Numbered from the stretch's first letter, positions 39,268 through 48,753 are shown. The stretch: 64,000 nucleotides of DNA from an uncultured Bacteroidales bacterium (GCA_902796035.1 CADBNR010000015.1:1-64000), one strand, 5' to 3'. Notes: generated by a model not told the origin, from the letters alone. Numbers and translations are program-made.

Positions 39268-40293
39268 TTACTTGAATGAAACTCCCGTGCCTTTCACCAC
39301 CTTACCGATTACTGAAGGCTCCAGACCCGACTCGCGCAGGGAGGCGAGGGCTGCATCTGCATCGGCCGGACTTACGGCCAATACCATGCCGATACCCATG
39401 TTGAAGATGTTGAACATCTCGCGGTGGGGTATCTGGCCGTGCTTCTCCAGGAAACGGAATATCGGCAGGATGTTCCAGCTTCCGGACACGATCTCGGCGC
39501 CGAGGCCTTCGGGGAGGATGCGGGGTATGTTCTCGTCGAAGCCGCCGCCAGTGATGTGTGCCACGCCGTGTACGCTCACCTTCTTCATCAGGTTAAGGAC
39601 AGGCTTCACATATATCACGGTGGGGGTAAGCAGCACGTTGCCCAGAGGCAGGTCGCCCAGCTCGGGGTAAACCGTATGCAGGTCCAGGTTGGCGTCGGCA
39701 ATAATCTTGCGCACCAGCGAGAAACCGTTGGAATGCACGCCCGACGAGGGAATGCCTATCAGCACGTCGTGTTCGGCCACCAGCGAACCGTCGATAAGGT
39801 TGTCCTTCTCCACGGCCCCCACGGTGAAACCGGCTATGTCATATTCCTCAGGGTCGTACATGCCGGGCATTTCGGCGGTCTCGCCGCCCACGAGTGCGCA
39901 GCCTGCCTGACGGCAGCCTTCGGCCACGCCGGCCACGATGTCCTCCACCACGGCCGGTTCGTTCTTGCCCACGGCTACGTAATCAAGGAATATCAGCGGC
40001 TCGGCGCCCTGTGCCAGCACGTCGTTGACGCACATGGCCACGGCGTCGATGCCTACCGTGTCGTTCTTATGCATGGCGAAGGCCAGCTTCAGCTTGGTGC
40101 CCACGCCGTCGGTGCCACTGACCAATACAGGGTGCTTCATGCCGAGCGCGCCAAGGTCGAACATGCCGCCGAACGAGCCGATGCCGCCCATGCAGCCGAA
40201 GCGGTTGGTGCTCGCCACATGCTTCTTGATGCGGCTTACTACCTCGTATCCGGCCTCCAGATTCACTCCGGAAGCCTCATAATGCTGAGCCAT
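39268..40293 (-). CDS. purM: Phosphoribosylformylglycinamidine cyclo-ligase (AIR synthetase)
   Basis: A 341-residue PurM/PurL-fold ATPase converting FGAM to AIR. Motifs include [37 protein letters not shown] and [18 protein letters not shown]. It follows purC by 8 nt. Bacteroidales purM genes are often this size; nothing is unusual. Confidence 0.97.
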   Translation of the reverse strand: MAQHYEASGVNLEAGYEVVSRIKKHVASTNRFGCMGGIGSFGGMFDLGALGMKHPVLVSGTDGVGTKLKLAFAMHKNDTVGIDAVAMCVNDVLAQGAEPLIFLDYVAVGKNEPAVVEDIVAGVAEGCRQAGCALVGGETAEMPGMYDPEEYDIAGFTVGAVEKDNLIDGSLVAEHDVLIGIPSSGVHSNGFSLVRKIIADANLDLHTVYPELGDLPLGNVLLTPTVIYVKPVLNLMKKVSVHGVAHITGGGFDENIPRILPEGLGAEIVSGSWNILPIFRFLEKHGQIPHREMFNIFNMGIGMVLAVSPADADAALASLRESGLEPSVIGKVVKGTGVSFK

Positions 40294-40301
40294 ACAGACT
40301 T

Positions 40302-41015
40302 TTATTTGAGAGTTTGCAGACGACTTTCAATCTCCTTGTATGCGCCGATTACATCGCCAAGGTCGCGACGGAAACGGTCCTTGTCCAGCTTCTTGTTGGT
40401 GTCCTTGTCCCACAGACGGCAGGTATCGGGGCTGATTTCGTCGGCCAGCACGATCTGACCGTCGGATGTCTTGCCGAACTCGATCTTGAAGTCAACTAAT
40501 TTCACGTTGATCTTGTCGAACAGGTCCTTCAGCAGCTCGTTGATTCGGCCCGTCAGGTCGTAGATGGTCTTGAGCTCGTCGTAGGTGGCGGCGCCTACGG
40601 CCACTGCATGGTGGTCGTTGATCAGCGGATCGCCGAGAGCGTCGTCCTTGTAGCAGATCTCAAAAATGGTGTTGGGAGCGGGTGTGCCCTCCTCGATGCC
40701 CAGGCGCTTGGCCATGGAGCCGGCGATGATGTTGCGTACTATCACCTCCAGCGGGAAGATCTTCACCTTGCGGCAAACCTGGTCGCGGTCGTTCAGTGTC
40801 TCCACGTAGTGGGTGGGGATGCCGGCCTCTTTCAGCTTGTTGAAGATGATGGTCGTGATCTCGTTGTTGTACACGCCCTTGCTGCGAACGATGTCGTGCT
40901 TCAGATTGTTGAATGCCGTGGCGTCGTCCTTGTAGTGGATAATTACCAGGTCGTCGTTGTCGGTGGCATAGACCTGCTTGGCCTTGCCCTCATAAAGCAT
41001 TTCTTTCTGTTCCAT
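40302..41015 (-). CDS. purC: SAICAR synthetase
   Basis: A 237-residue enzyme coupling CAIR and aspartate. The N-terminal [19 protein letters not shown] is the ATP-binding motif; VDFKIEFGK and [14 protein letters not shown] are the two family signatures. It precedes purM closely. The 76-bp gap before it contains a 7-bp tandem repeat. Confidence 0.97.
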   Translation of the reverse strand: MEQKEMLYEGKAKQVYATDNDDLVIIHYKDDATAFNNLKHDIVRSKGVYNNEITTIIFNKLKEAGIPTHYVETLNDRDQVCRKVKIFPLEVIVRNIIAGSMAKRLGIEEGTPAPNTIFEICYKDDALGDPLINDHHAVAVGAATYDELKTIYDLTGRINELLKDLFDKINVKLVDFKIEFGKTSDGQIVLADEISPDTCRLWDKDTNKKLDKDRFRRDLGDVIGAYKEIESRLQTLK

Positions 41016-41057
41016 TTTTGTATTGTGTTTTAATTGTTTTTATATTTCCGTATTATA

Positions 41058-41085
41058 TATTCACTATTCACTATTCACTATTCAC
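41058..41085. repeat. Four tandem copies of TATTCAC between purL and purC
   Basis: Four perfect 7-bp units fill 41058-41085 in the 76-bp purL-purC gap. They lie 42 bp before the purC ATG and 6 bp after the purL stop, inside the putative polycistronic mRNA. No promoter box was found in the gap. Confidence 0.9.
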
Positions 41086-41091
41086 TAATCC

Positions 41092-44000
41092 CTACTTCTT
41101 GCGGAAGTACGCGACGGCGTTTGCGAACAGGTTCTGGCTCTTGTTGCCCGGCACGTTTATCATCAGGCCCGGGGTGTAACGCTCGGAGTGTCCCATCTTG
41201 CCGAGAATCAGGCCGTCGGGGCTTACGATACCCTCGATGGCGCAGACGGACCCGTTGGGGTTCAGGGGTGAATCCATTGTCGGATTGCCCTCATGGTCGG
41301 CATACTGGAACGCTACCTGACCGTTCTTGAACAGGCGCTCGGCCAGTTCGGCGTTGATCGTGAAGCGGCCTTCGCCGTGGCTCATGGCTATCTGGTGGAT
41401 GTCGCCGGTGTTGAATCCCTTGAGCCAGGGAGAAGCGGTGGTGCCTACGCGCGTGGCGGCAATCTGCGAGATGTGACGGTTTATGTCGTTGCGTGCCAGT
41501 GTGGGCGACTGCTCGGTGAGCTCGCCGATCTTGCCGTCGGGCAGCAGACCCGACTTTACCAGAGCTTGGAAACCGTTGCATATACCTATTATAAGGCCCT
41601 TGCGCTCCATCAGGCGTTCGATGGCGCTCTTGACCGCAGGGTTAAGCAGCACGGCCGAGATGAATTTGCCCGATCCGTCGGGTTCGTCGGCAGCAGAGAA
41701 ACCGCCGGACAGCGCCAGGATGTTGCAGGCGTCGATGTTGTCGGCCATCTCGCGGCAGCTCGACTCCACGTCCTCGGCCGTCAGGTTGCGGAACACCATG
41801 GAACGAGTCTCGGCGCCCTCGCGCTCGAAGGCCGCGGCCATGTCGTAGTCGCAGTTGGTGCCGGGGAACACGGGCAGGAACACCACGGGATGTTCCACTG
41901 CCTCGCCGGGATATTCGGCCGCTGTCTTGCCCGCGCTGTCGGCGCAGGGTGCCGTGCCGCGCACCTCCGTGCGGTCGGCGAACACAGTGGCGAAGCGCTT
42001 GCGGTTCTGCTCGCGGAGTTCGGCGATGGTGAACTTCTCGCCGTTGAACGATACTGTCGGCCCGATGATGGTCTTGCCGATGTACATTGCATCCTCTATG
42101 CCGAGTATCGACGAGTCGTCGGCCTCGATCAGTATAGAGCCGTACAGAGTGTCGAACAGCAGGTGGTCGTTCGGAAGGTTGATTTCCGCGCCAAGATTAT
42201 TGCCGAAACTCATCTTGGCCACAGCCTCGGCCACGCCTCCGCGCCCTATGGCCCATGCGGCGCGTACCTTGCCTTCGTCAATGGCCTTGTGCACGGCTTC
42301 GAACACGCGGGTCACGCTCTCGGAGTCTGGCATACCGTTGGTGCGTACGCGCGGGCTGACCAGGTGCAGCGAGTCGAGCGGCTGCTTGAATTCCGGGCTC
42401 ACGGCCTTGGTGGCGTTGAGCGTGGTGACTGCAAAGGCTATCAGCGTCGGGGGCACGTTCAGGTGTCCGAAGGTGCCGCTCATCGAGTCCTTGCCGCCGA
42501 TGGAGGGGAGACCAAGCTCCTTCTGCATGCGGAGCGCGCCTAACAGTGCGCTCAGAGGCTTGCCCCACGATTCGGGCGTGTGCATGCGCTCGAAATATTC
42601 CTGATATGAATAGCGCAGCTTGTGGAAGTCGGCTCCTGTTGCCACGGCCTTGGCGGCTGCGTCCACCACAGCCCATGCGGCACCGTGATACGGGCTCCAT
42701 TCCGTCAGGTAGGGATCGAAGCCGTAGCTCATTATCGAGGCGGTGTCGGTGTGGCGCTTACCCACGGGGAGTTTCTGCAGCGACACCTGTGTGGGTGTAC
42801 CGGCATATTTGCCGCCATACGGCATCAGCACCGTGGTGGCGCCGATGGACGAGTCGAACATCTCCTCCAGACCACGCTGGTCGGTGACGTTCATGTCGTC
42901 CAGGTTGTTAAGTATCTTGTCGCGGAGCGTGTCTCCGGGCACTGTGCGTGCGAACGGGTCGCGGCCGTCCACGGCCTGTATCTTCGCCACGGTGTATCGG
43001 GGAGCGCCTGCCGAGTCGATGAAGCTGCGTGCGATGTCGGCCACTGTCTTGCCGTGGCGGAACAGGCGCATGCGGCCCGTGTCCGTCACGTTGGCTATGT
43101 GGCGCACCTCGATGTTCTCCTCATGGCAGTAACGCTCGAACTCCTCGCGGTCCTTCGGGTCGACCACGGCCGACATTCGTTCCTGACTCTCGCTGATGGC
43201 CAGCTCTATGGGGTTGAGGCCGTCGTACTTCACGGTCACGTTGTCCAGGAATATGTCGAGACCGTCGGCCAGCTCACCGATTGCCACGCTGACGCCGCCG
43301 GCGCCGAAGTCGTTCGACTTCTTGACCAGGCGTGTCACCTCCGGACGACGGAACAGGCGCGACAGCTTGCGCTCCTCGGGCGCGTTTCCTTTCTGCACCT
43401 CCGAACCGCACACCTCAAGGCTGGCCTCGTTGTGCTCCTTGGACGAACCGGTGGCTCCGCCGATGCCGTCACGGCCCGTGCGGCCGCCGAACATCAGCAC
43501 CACATCGCCCGGCGCGGGCGACTCGCGGCGCACGGCCTCAGCGGGAACGGCGCCGACCACGGCACCTACCTCAAGACGCTTGGCGGTGTACCCCGGATGG
43601 TATATCTCACGTACATGGCCTGTGGCCAGACCTATCTGGTTACCGTAGCTGGAATAGCCGGCTGCGGCGCCCTTGGTGATGACGCGCTGCGGCAGCTTGC
43701 CGGGCAGCGTGTCGGCCACGGGGGCGTAGATGTCGCCGGCACCGGTGACGCGCATTGCCTGGTAAACGTATGCGCGGCCCGACAGCGGGTCGCGGATGGC
43801 GCCGCCCAGACATGTGGACGCGCCGCCGAAAGGCTCTATCTCGGTGGGATGGTTGTGGGTCTCGTTCTTGAACTGCAGCAGCCAGCGTTCGGTCTCGCCG
43901 TCCACGTCAAGGTCCACATATATGGAGCAGGCGTTGTTCTCCTCGCTCTGTTCCAGGTCCTGCAACTTGCCGTGGGCCTTGAGCCAGCGGGCGCCGATGG

Positions 44001-44808
44001 TCGCGAGGTCCATCAGATGCAGGGGTTTCTCGTCGCGGCCAAGTTCATGGCGCATGTCGTGCCACAGCTTCAGGGCCTCGCGTATGTCGTCGGCCACGGG
44101 CGAATCCTCCACCTCGATGTTCTCCAGCCGGGTGGTGAAGGTGGTGTGGCGGCAATGGTCGCTCCAGTATGTGTCGAGTATGCGTATTTCGGCTTCCTGC
44201 GGGTCGCGTCCCTCGGAAGCGAAGTATTTCACGGCCTCCATGAGGTCGTCGGTGCTCATGGCCAGGCCCATGCTGACGCGGAGGGCGTCGGCGTCCTCGC
44301 GCGACATGGCGGAGAAGCCCTCGATGGCGCCCACGGGCGTCTCGGCACCGCGTTCCGGCAGCGCGAGGCGCGACATGTCCTTCTCGCGGTTCTCCACGGC
44401 GTTGATCAGGTAACGGGCCACGCGCTCGCGCTGTTCGGGCGTGAGGGTGTCGTCGAAGATGTAAAGGCGTGCGGAGGTGATCTCGATGTCGGCGCCGGGC
44501 TGGATCAGGCGTACGCAGGCGCGGGCGGCGTCGGCGCGCTGGTCGAACTGGCCGGGCAGCGGCTCGACGGCCAGGCTGGGTACGCCTTCAAGGTCGAGAG
44601 TGTCGGTCACCGTGTCGGTGGCGCGCTCGCCGAACACCGAATAGCGGGTGCTTTCAAGCAGCTCGGGCGAAAAACCGAACAGGTCGTACACGGCCACAAT
44701 GCGCAGCGATTTGAGTCCAAGTCCCAACGTATTGTTGAGTTCGCGGCGAAGGCTCTCGGCCTCGCTGCGGAATTCAGGACGTTTCTCTACAAATATTCTG
44801 TTTGCCAT
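41092..44808 (-). CDS. purL: Phosphoribosylformylglycinamidine synthase, single-chain form
   Basis: A 1238-residue large-type FGAM synthase, close to the usual length. The N-terminal PurS-like part is followed by two PurM-like halves (FKNETHNHPTEIEPFGGASTC, FGAGGVSVAIGELADGLDI, SIGGKDSMSG). The glutaminase domain starts around residue 990 (PVFPGTNCDYDMAAAFE) with C1077 in GICNGFQAL and H1207/E1209 completing the triad. It converts FGAR to FGAM using glutamine. It is the second gene of the cluster, 71 nt after purE. Confidence 0.98.
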   Translation of the reverse strand: MANRIFVEKRPEFRSEAESLRRELNNTLGLGLKSLRIVAVYDLFGFSPELLESTRYSVFGERATDTVTDTLDLEGVPSLAVEPLPGQFDQRADAARACVRLIQPGADIEITSARLYIFDDTLTPEQRERVARYLINAVENREKDMSRLALPERGAETPVGAIEGFSAMSREDADALRVSMGLAMSTDDLMEAVKYFASEGRDPQEAEIRILDTYWSDHCRHTTFTTRLENIEVEDSPVADDIREALKLWHDMRHELGRDEKPLHLMDLATIGARWLKAHGKLQDLEQSEENNACSIYVDLDVDGETERWLLQFKNETHNHPTEIEPFGGASTCLGGAIRDPLSGRAYVYQAMRVTGAGDIYAPVADTLPGKLPQRVITKGAAAGYSSYGNQIGLATGHVREIYHPGYTAKRLEVGAVVGAVPAEAVRRESPAPGDVVLMFGGRTGRDGIGGATGSSKEHNEASLEVCGSEVQKGNAPEERKLSRLFRRPEVTRLVKKSNDFGAGGVSVAIGELADGLDIFLDNVTVKYDGLNPIELAISESQERMSAVVDPKDREEFERYCHEENIEVRHIANVTDTGRMRLFRHGKTVADIARSFIDSAGAPRYTVAKIQAVDGRDPFARTVPGDTLRDKILNNLDDMNVTDQRGLEEMFDSSIGATTVLMPYGGKYAGTPTQVSLQKLPVGKRHTDTASIMSYGFDPYLTEWSPYHGAAWAVVDAAAKAVATGADFHKLRYSYQEYFERMHTPESWGKPLSALLGALRMQKELGLPSIGGKDSMSGTFGHLNVPPTLIAFAVTTLNATKAVSPEFKQPLDSLHLVSPRVRTNGMPDSESVTRVFEAVHKAIDEGKVRAAWAIGRGGVAEAVAKMSFGNNLGAEINLPNDHLLFDTLYGSILIEADDSSILGIEDAMYIGKTIIGPTVSFNGEKFTIAELREQNRKRFATVFADRTEVRGTAPCADSAGKTAAEYPGEAVEHPVVFLPVFPGTNCDYDMAAAFEREGAETRSMVFRNLTAEDVESSCREMADNIDACNILALSGGFSAADEPDGSGKFISAVLLNPAVKSAIERLMERKGLIIGICNGFQALVKSGLLPDGKIGELTEQSPTLARNDINRHISQIAATRVGTTASPWLKGFNTGDIHQIAMSHGEGRFTINAELAERLFKNGQVAFQYADHEGNPTMDSPLNPNGSVCAIEGIVSPDGLILGKMGHSERYTPGLMINVPGNKSQNLFANAVAYFRKK

Positions 44809-44879
44809 ATATATGATACGGATAAGCTTTTATAGCGGATGATTTAGTCTTGATGCGGATTGTCGCTCAGGGCTGCGGC

Positions 44880-45347
44880 TCAGATTACCGTGTCCAGCAC
44901 TTTCTGCGCCTGTTTGCGGCGGTAGTCGGCGAGTTTTTCGGCCAGTCCGGGATCGGACACCGCCATGATTTCAACCGCGAGTAAGGCGGCGTTCTTTGCA
45001 CCGTCGATGGCCACTGTTGCCACGGGGATGCCGGTGGGCATCTGCACTGTGGACAGGAGCGAGTCCATGCCGCGGAGTGCCTGTGACATCACGGGAACGC
45101 CGATCACGGGGAGGGTAGTTTTCGAGGCGACCACGCCTGCCAAGTGCGCTGCGCCACCGGCACCGGCGATGTAGGCGCAGAAACCGCGCTCGCGGCCGTC
45201 CTTAAGCCATTCGGTCAATGCTTCCGGAGTGCGGTGCGCGCTGTATACGCGCTTGTCGTATTCCACTCCAAAACTGTCCAGAATCTCGAACGCTCCCTTC
45301 ATCACCCCCAAGTCGGAGGCAGAGCCCATTACTATTCCAACCTTCAT
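44880..45347 (-). CDS. purE: 5-(carboxyamino)imidazole ribonucleotide mutase / AIR carboxylase
   Basis: A 155-residue protein with the PurE core [11 protein letters not shown] and SAHRTPE (H38), plus the [13 protein letters not shown] loop. It makes CAIR. No purK is present in the window, so whether it acts on N5-CAIR with a distant PurK or directly on AIR and CO2 cannot be told here. It is the first gene of the purine cluster; its ATG overlaps the stop of a 20-codon ORF (ATGA). Confidence 0.96.
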   Translation of the reverse strand: MKVGIVMGSASDLGVMKGAFEILDSFGVEYDKRVYSAHRTPEALTEWLKDGRERGFCAYIAGAGGAAHLAGVVASKTTLPVIGVPVMSQALRGMDSLLSTVQMPTGIPVATVAIDGAKNAALLAVEIMAVSDPGLAEKLADYRRKQAQKVLDTVI

Positions 45348-45406
45348 CTGTATATCTGATTTTTAACCTTAACTTCAACCTTGACACCGGTCTTGACATC
45401 GGCCAT
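45344..45406 (-). CDS. Possible 20-residue leader ORF overlapping purE
   Basis: ATG at 45406, 20 codons, TGA at 45344-45346 overlapping the purE ATG as ATGA. The peptide is rich in Lys and Val. It lies between the leader terminator hairpin and purE. Such overlap allows translational coupling, but the ORF is short and unproven. Confidence 0.3.
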   Translation of the reverse strand: MADVKTGVKVEVKVKNQIYR

Positions 45407-45440
45407 GATTTCAGCGTTGTCGTATGCTTTGGAGCCGGTG

Positions 45441-45483
45441 AAAAAACGCGCGCAGGCGTACGGCCATGACCATACGCCTGCGC
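45441..45483 (-). terminator. Strong intrinsic terminator in the purE leader
   Basis: A perfect 11-bp stem, GCGCAGGCGTA / TACGCCTGCGC (45450-45460 and 45473-45483), is followed on the minus strand by CGCG and six T. It lies 94 nt before the purE start. It could end the tRNA-Leu transcript or act as an attenuator of the purine operon. No separate -33/-7 promoter was found between it and purE. Confidence 0.8.
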
Positions 45484-45629
45484 ATCGTGATTCTTCAGCA
45501 TGTCGGATTCCGCGTTATATGCCCGCACACGTCGTTTCTGTCGCATCTGGTGCTGTTCGAACCAGTGACAGTGAAAATGCGGATGTTTTGACCTTGTGCT
45601 CGCTAACGTTCTGACCGACATATTATTTA
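45484..45629 (-). other. Unassigned leader or structured RNA region
   Basis: There is no convincing gene here. Read on the minus strand it contains CTGTC-A-CTGGT..ACCAG..GACAG (near 45532-45566), two nested short stems, just before the terminator hairpin. It could be the body of a small RNA or part of the purine-operon leader. Confidence 0.35.
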
Positions 45630-45675
45630 CGGCACACCGGGCGCCGATTGTTTTGCAGCGGCACACCGGGCGCCG
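45630..45675. repeat. Two 17-bp direct repeats next to tRNA-Leu
   Basis: CGGCACACCGGGCGCCG occurs at 45630-45646 and 45659-45675, 29 bp apart. Each copy is itself partly palindromic (GGCGCC core). Confidence 0.8.
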
Positions 45676-45682
45676 CTTTTAG

Positions 45683-45766
45683 TACAGAAAGTGGGACTCG
45701 AACCCACACAGCCTCAACGGCCAAGGGATTTTAAGTCCCTCGTGTCTACCATTCCACCATTTCTGC
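45683..45766 (-). tRNA. tRNA-Leu (anticodon TAA)
   Basis: A class II tRNA of 84 nt on the minus strand. The acceptor GCAGAAA pairs with TTTCTGT; the anticodon stem AGGGA/TCCCT holds loop CTTAAAA, hence anticodon TAA. The long variable arm is TGGCCGTTGAGGCTGT and the T-arm is GTGGG-TTCGAGT-CCCAC. It reads TTA (and TTG) leucine codons. Confidence 0.95.
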
Positions 45767-45852
45767 CTCTATCCGAAACCTCATTTGGTTTCTACGAAGC
45801 ATCTTTTGAGTCTCGCTGAAACCCTCTTTTTAGTTCCGTCTAATAGAGATTG

Positions 45853-45860
45853 CAAAATTA
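45853..45860 (-). promoter_or_regulatory. -7 box of the tRNA-Leu promoter
   Basis: TAATTTTG on the minus strand, about 87 nt upstream of the tRNA 5' end. The -33 element (TTTT at the right distance) is imperfect. Apart from this box, the 45767-46014 stretch holds nothing I can name. Confidence 0.55.
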
Positions 45861-46014
45861 ATAATAAATCTTGAATTTTGAAAATATTGACCGATAAAGA
45901 TTTTCTGAGAATTACGGATCTCCGAGGCACCCCGCTATAAATCATCGTCGTAAGGTAATACTTCGGTGGAATGTAGTTCTATTGAAGATGTATTTTCTAT
46001 CGGAATGTGGCATA

Positions 46015-46062
46015 AATCTCAAAAACGTGTAAAATTAGGCGTTTGATAATCTCAAAAACGTG
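46015..46062. repeat. Two 15-bp direct repeats, 33 bp apart, upstream of queA
   Basis: AATCTCAAAAACGTG starts at 46015 and 46048, and each copy is followed by an AAA-TT-GGCG-like segment. The 33-bp period is about three helical turns, and the second copy overlaps the expected -33 region. This fits a paired operator or a short tandem duplication. Confidence 0.75.
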
Positions 46063-46081
46063 AAATTGGCGATAAAATGTG

Positions 46082-46089
46082 TAACTTTG
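46082..46089 (+). promoter_or_regulatory. -7 box of the queA-aroA promoter
   Basis: TAACTTTG, 23 nt before the queA ATG at 46112. No good TTTG is found at -33; that position falls in the direct repeat, which suggests an activator-dependent promoter. Confidence 0.6.
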
Positions 46090-46111
46090 CAACTGCTTAG
46101 ATTTGCAGAAC

Positions 46112-47359
46112 ATGAACGAGACAGAGATAAAGGCGATACATATAGCGGATTTCGATTATCCGCTGCCGGACGAGAGGATAGCGAAGCATCCGCTTGCGGA
46201 CCGCGCGGCGTGCAAGTTGTTTGCAGCCGACAATCGGGGTAACGTGAATCATACCGTTTTCAGCGAGTTGCCGGATCTTCTGAGTCCGGACACCATAATC
46301 TGCTGCAACGACACGCGCGTCATCAATGCGCGCATCGAGATGCACAAGCCCACCGGCAGCCGCATCGAGATCTTTCTGCTGGAGCCGGTCGAGCCGCACG
46401 ATTACGTGCTGATGTTTCAGGAACGGCAGCGGTGCGTGTGGCGTTGCCTGGTGGGCAACCGCAAGCGCTGGAAAGAGGGTGAACTGGTGAAGGAGATAGA
46501 CGTGAACGGCTCGGTGTGCCGTCTGCGCGCCCGCATTCTCGGCGAGGCTCCCGGCAACAGCTTCGACATCGCGTTCGAATGGGACGGCGCCCACAACTGG
46601 GCCGACATCGTTGAGGCTGCGGGTCGCATTCCTATCCCGCCGTACCTGCACCGCGAATCGGAGGCGAGCGACACAGATGATTATCAGACCGTCTACGCAC
46701 GTATGCAGGGCTCGGTGGCCGCTCCGACGGCCGGTCTGCATTTCACCGACGAACTGATGGATCAGATACGTAGCCGCGGCATCGAATTCCATCCCGTCAC
46801 TCTGCATGTGGGTGCCGGCACGTTCCAGCCCGTGAAGTCGGAGGAGATAGGCGAGCATCCCATGCACACGGAAAAATTCACCGTCACGCCCGAGACTCTC
46901 GGAGCCATAATCAGGCAACTTGAGACCGGCAAGCCTGTAACGGCGGTCGGCACCACGTCGGTGCGCACCCTCGAATCATTGCCTTATATCGGCCGGCATC
47001 TTCTTACGGGGGCCGACAATCCATACAGCGTGTCGCAGTGGGAGGCATACGAATCCGAGCCGTTCGACACGTTGCCGGCACTGAAGGCTCTGTATGACAG
47101 GCTGGTTGATCCCGACAGCGACGTGCCGGCATCGATGGAGACATCCATCATGATCGCACCGGGATTTCAGTGGCGCATCGTGTCGGCGATGGTCACCAAT
47201 TTCCATCAGCCGCAGTCGACGCTGCTGCTGTTGGTCAGCTCGTTTCTCGGCAATGACGAAAACGGCACGCCGTTGTGGCGCGGCTATTACGACCGGGCGT
47301 TAGAGAACGGCTACCGCTTCCTCAGCTACGGCGACGCCTGCTATTTTACACGAAAGTAA
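46112..47359 (+). CDS. queA: S-adenosylmethionine:tRNA ribosyltransferase-isomerase
   Basis: A 415-residue enzyme that transfers and isomerises the ribosyl group of SAM onto preQ1-modified tRNA, giving epoxyqueuosine. It begins with the family-typical FDYPLPDERIAKHPLADR and includes GRIPIPPYLHR, TVYARMQGSVAAPTAGLHFT, VTLHVGAGTFQPVKSEEI and FHQPQSTLLLLVSSFLG. It is longer than E. coli QueA, as in other Bacteroidota. The ATG at 46112 was preferred over a TTG three codons earlier. The TAA stop overlaps the aroA ATG (TAATG). Confidence 0.96.
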   Translation: MNETEIKAIHIADFDYPLPDERIAKHPLADRAACKLFAADNRGNVNHTVFSELPDLLSPDTIICCNDTRVINARIEMHKPTGSRIEIFLLEPVEPHDYVLMFQERQRCVWRCLVGNRKRWKEGELVKEIDVNGSVCRLRARILGEAPGNSFDIAFEWDGAHNWADIVEAAGRIPIPPYLHRESEASDTDDYQTVYARMQGSVAAPTAGLHFTDELMDQIRSRGIEFHPVTLHVGAGTFQPVKSEEIGEHPMHTEKFTVTPETLGAIIRQLETGKPVTAVGTTSVRTLESLPYIGRHLLTGADNPYSVSQWEAYESEPFDTLPALKALYDRLVDPDSDVPASMETSIMIAPGFQWRIVSAMVTNFHQPQSTLLLLVSSFLGNDENGTPLWRGYYDRALENGYRFLSYGDACYFTRK

Positions 47360-48687
47360 TGGCGATAGTAAAGGTACACTACGATGCGGGCAGGGAGTGG
47401 GAGAGAGTCCGGCTCCCCGGGTCGAAAAGCATAGCGGCCCGCGCGTTGGTGTGCCGTTATGTATATGGGCTTGATACAGAGCTTGTAAACCTGCCGGACT
47501 GCGACGATACGATAGAATTGTCCGAGGCATTGCGTCGACTGTCGGAACGAATCGACAAGCCGTTGCTGCGTTTGGAAGAATTCGGCGAACTGCCCCCCTG
47601 CGTCATGGAGTTCAATCTGGGCAACGGCGGCACGTCGCTGCGTTTCTTCGTGGCGCTGGCGGCGTCGTTGCCCGGCCTGACGGCATACGTGGACTGCGCG
47701 CCGGGACTGAAACGGCGTCCTCTCGCACCGTTGCTTGACGAGCTGAGACACCACGGCGCCGAGATAGAATGTCTGGAACGCCCCGGCTACGCGCCGCTGA
47801 AAATCACCGGTCGGCGTCTCACCGGCAATGAGCTGACGGTAAGCAGCCGGCAGAGCTCGCAATTCCTTTCGGCGTTGCTGATGGCCTCGCCATTATGGGA
47901 TATCAAGGGGGCGCCGATAGTGCCTGACGTCACCGTATCGAAACCTTACGTCGAGATGACGCGCAAGGTGATGGAAAGTTTTTCCAAATCACCGGAACGA
48001 TACGAGATAGAGGCCGACTGGTCGGCAGCAAGCTATTTTTACGAATTGGCACTTGCCGTGCCGGGCCGCAAATTATATATCGAGAATCTGACCGATGCGG
48101 AGCATTCCATACAGGGCGACAGCGAGACGCAGAATGTCTTCGCATTTTTAGGCGTGGGAACGCACCGCGCGGAAGATTCGGCAACTGGGGCGGTGCTTGA
48201 AGGAGACGCGAGGGCCACACGCGCTCTTGCCGATACCGGCCTGTCCCTCAGGCTCGACATGGGCGACACGCCCGACCTCGTGCCGGCTCTGGCAGTGGGG
48301 ATGTGTCTGGCCGGCATACCGTATGTCTTTGAGAATGTCGGCGCCCTGCGCGTCAAGGAGTCCGACCGTCTGCAGGCACTGTGCGCGGAGCTGCATAAGG
48401 CCGGATTTGCCGTGCATGTGGCCGATGACATCGCCGGGGATGGCGTCCCGATGCCCCGGGAGACGCCGACGGTAAGCCTGGTATGGAAGGGTCAGAGATA
48501 CCCCGTGGCCGACGACGAGACCTTCGAGGCCTGGAACGACCACCGTATCGCCATGGCAATATCGATATTGGCAACCCGCTTGGGCTGGCTCGGAATCAAG
48601 GACGGCGAAGAGGTGGCCAAATCCTTCCCCGGCTTTTACAATGAACTTGGCTGCCTGGGCTTTAAGATAACCGGCATCCGGATCTGA
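47359..48687 (+). CDS. aroA: 3-phosphoshikimate 1-carboxyvinyltransferase (EPSP synthase)
   Basis: A 442-residue enzyme of aromatic amino-acid synthesis, joining shikimate-3-phosphate and PEP. Motifs are LPGSKSIAARALV, GNGGTSLRFFVAL, the RQSSQFLSALLMA loop, RVKESDRLQA and WNDHRIAMA. It begins on the queA stop codon, so the two are translationally coupled. The substrate-binding loop and catalytic residues appear intact; it is somewhat divergent from proteobacterial AroA, as usual in Bacteroidales. Confidence 0.94.
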   Translation: MAIVKVHYDAGREWERVRLPGSKSIAARALVCRYVYGLDTELVNLPDCDDTIELSEALRRLSERIDKPLLRLEEFGELPPCVMEFNLGNGGTSLRFFVALAASLPGLTAYVDCAPGLKRRPLAPLLDELRHHGAEIECLERPGYAPLKITGRRLTGNELTVSSRQSSQFLSALLMASPLWDIKGAPIVPDVTVSKPYVEMTRKVMESFSKSPERYEIEADWSAASYFYELALAVPGRKLYIENLTDAEHSIQGDSETQNVFAFLGVGTHRAEDSATGAVLEGDARATRALADTGLSLRLDMGDTPDLVPALAVGMCLAGIPYVFENVGALRVKESDRLQALCAELHKAGFAVHVADDIAGDGVPMPRETPTVSLVWKGQRYPVADDETFEAWNDHRIAMAISILATRLGWLGIKDGEEVAKSFPGFYNELGCLGFKITGIRI

Positions 48688-48722
48688 GTTTTAAGTGCAA
48701 ATTTTACATTTGTTACACTTAT

Positions 48723-48753
48723 TTTGCAATTTGAAAGAAAAGTTGTACATTAG
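48723..48753 (+). promoter_or_regulatory. Candidate promoter of the frameshifted surface-protein gene
   Basis: TTTG (48723-48726), 19-nt spacer, TACATTAG (48746-48753), one mismatch to TAnnTTTG. A second TACATTTG occurs at 48705-48712. The leader is about 43 nt. Confidence 0.5.

Noticed and set aside
45484..45630. tmRNA or a second tRNA before purE
   Set aside because: A GGTTCGAAC-like box is present, but no matching acceptor stem or anticodon arm could be paired, and no tag-peptide frame was found.
46015..46111. preQ1 riboswitch before queA
   Set aside because: No H-type pseudoknot or A-rich tail pattern could be recognised; only a direct repeat and a -7 box were found.
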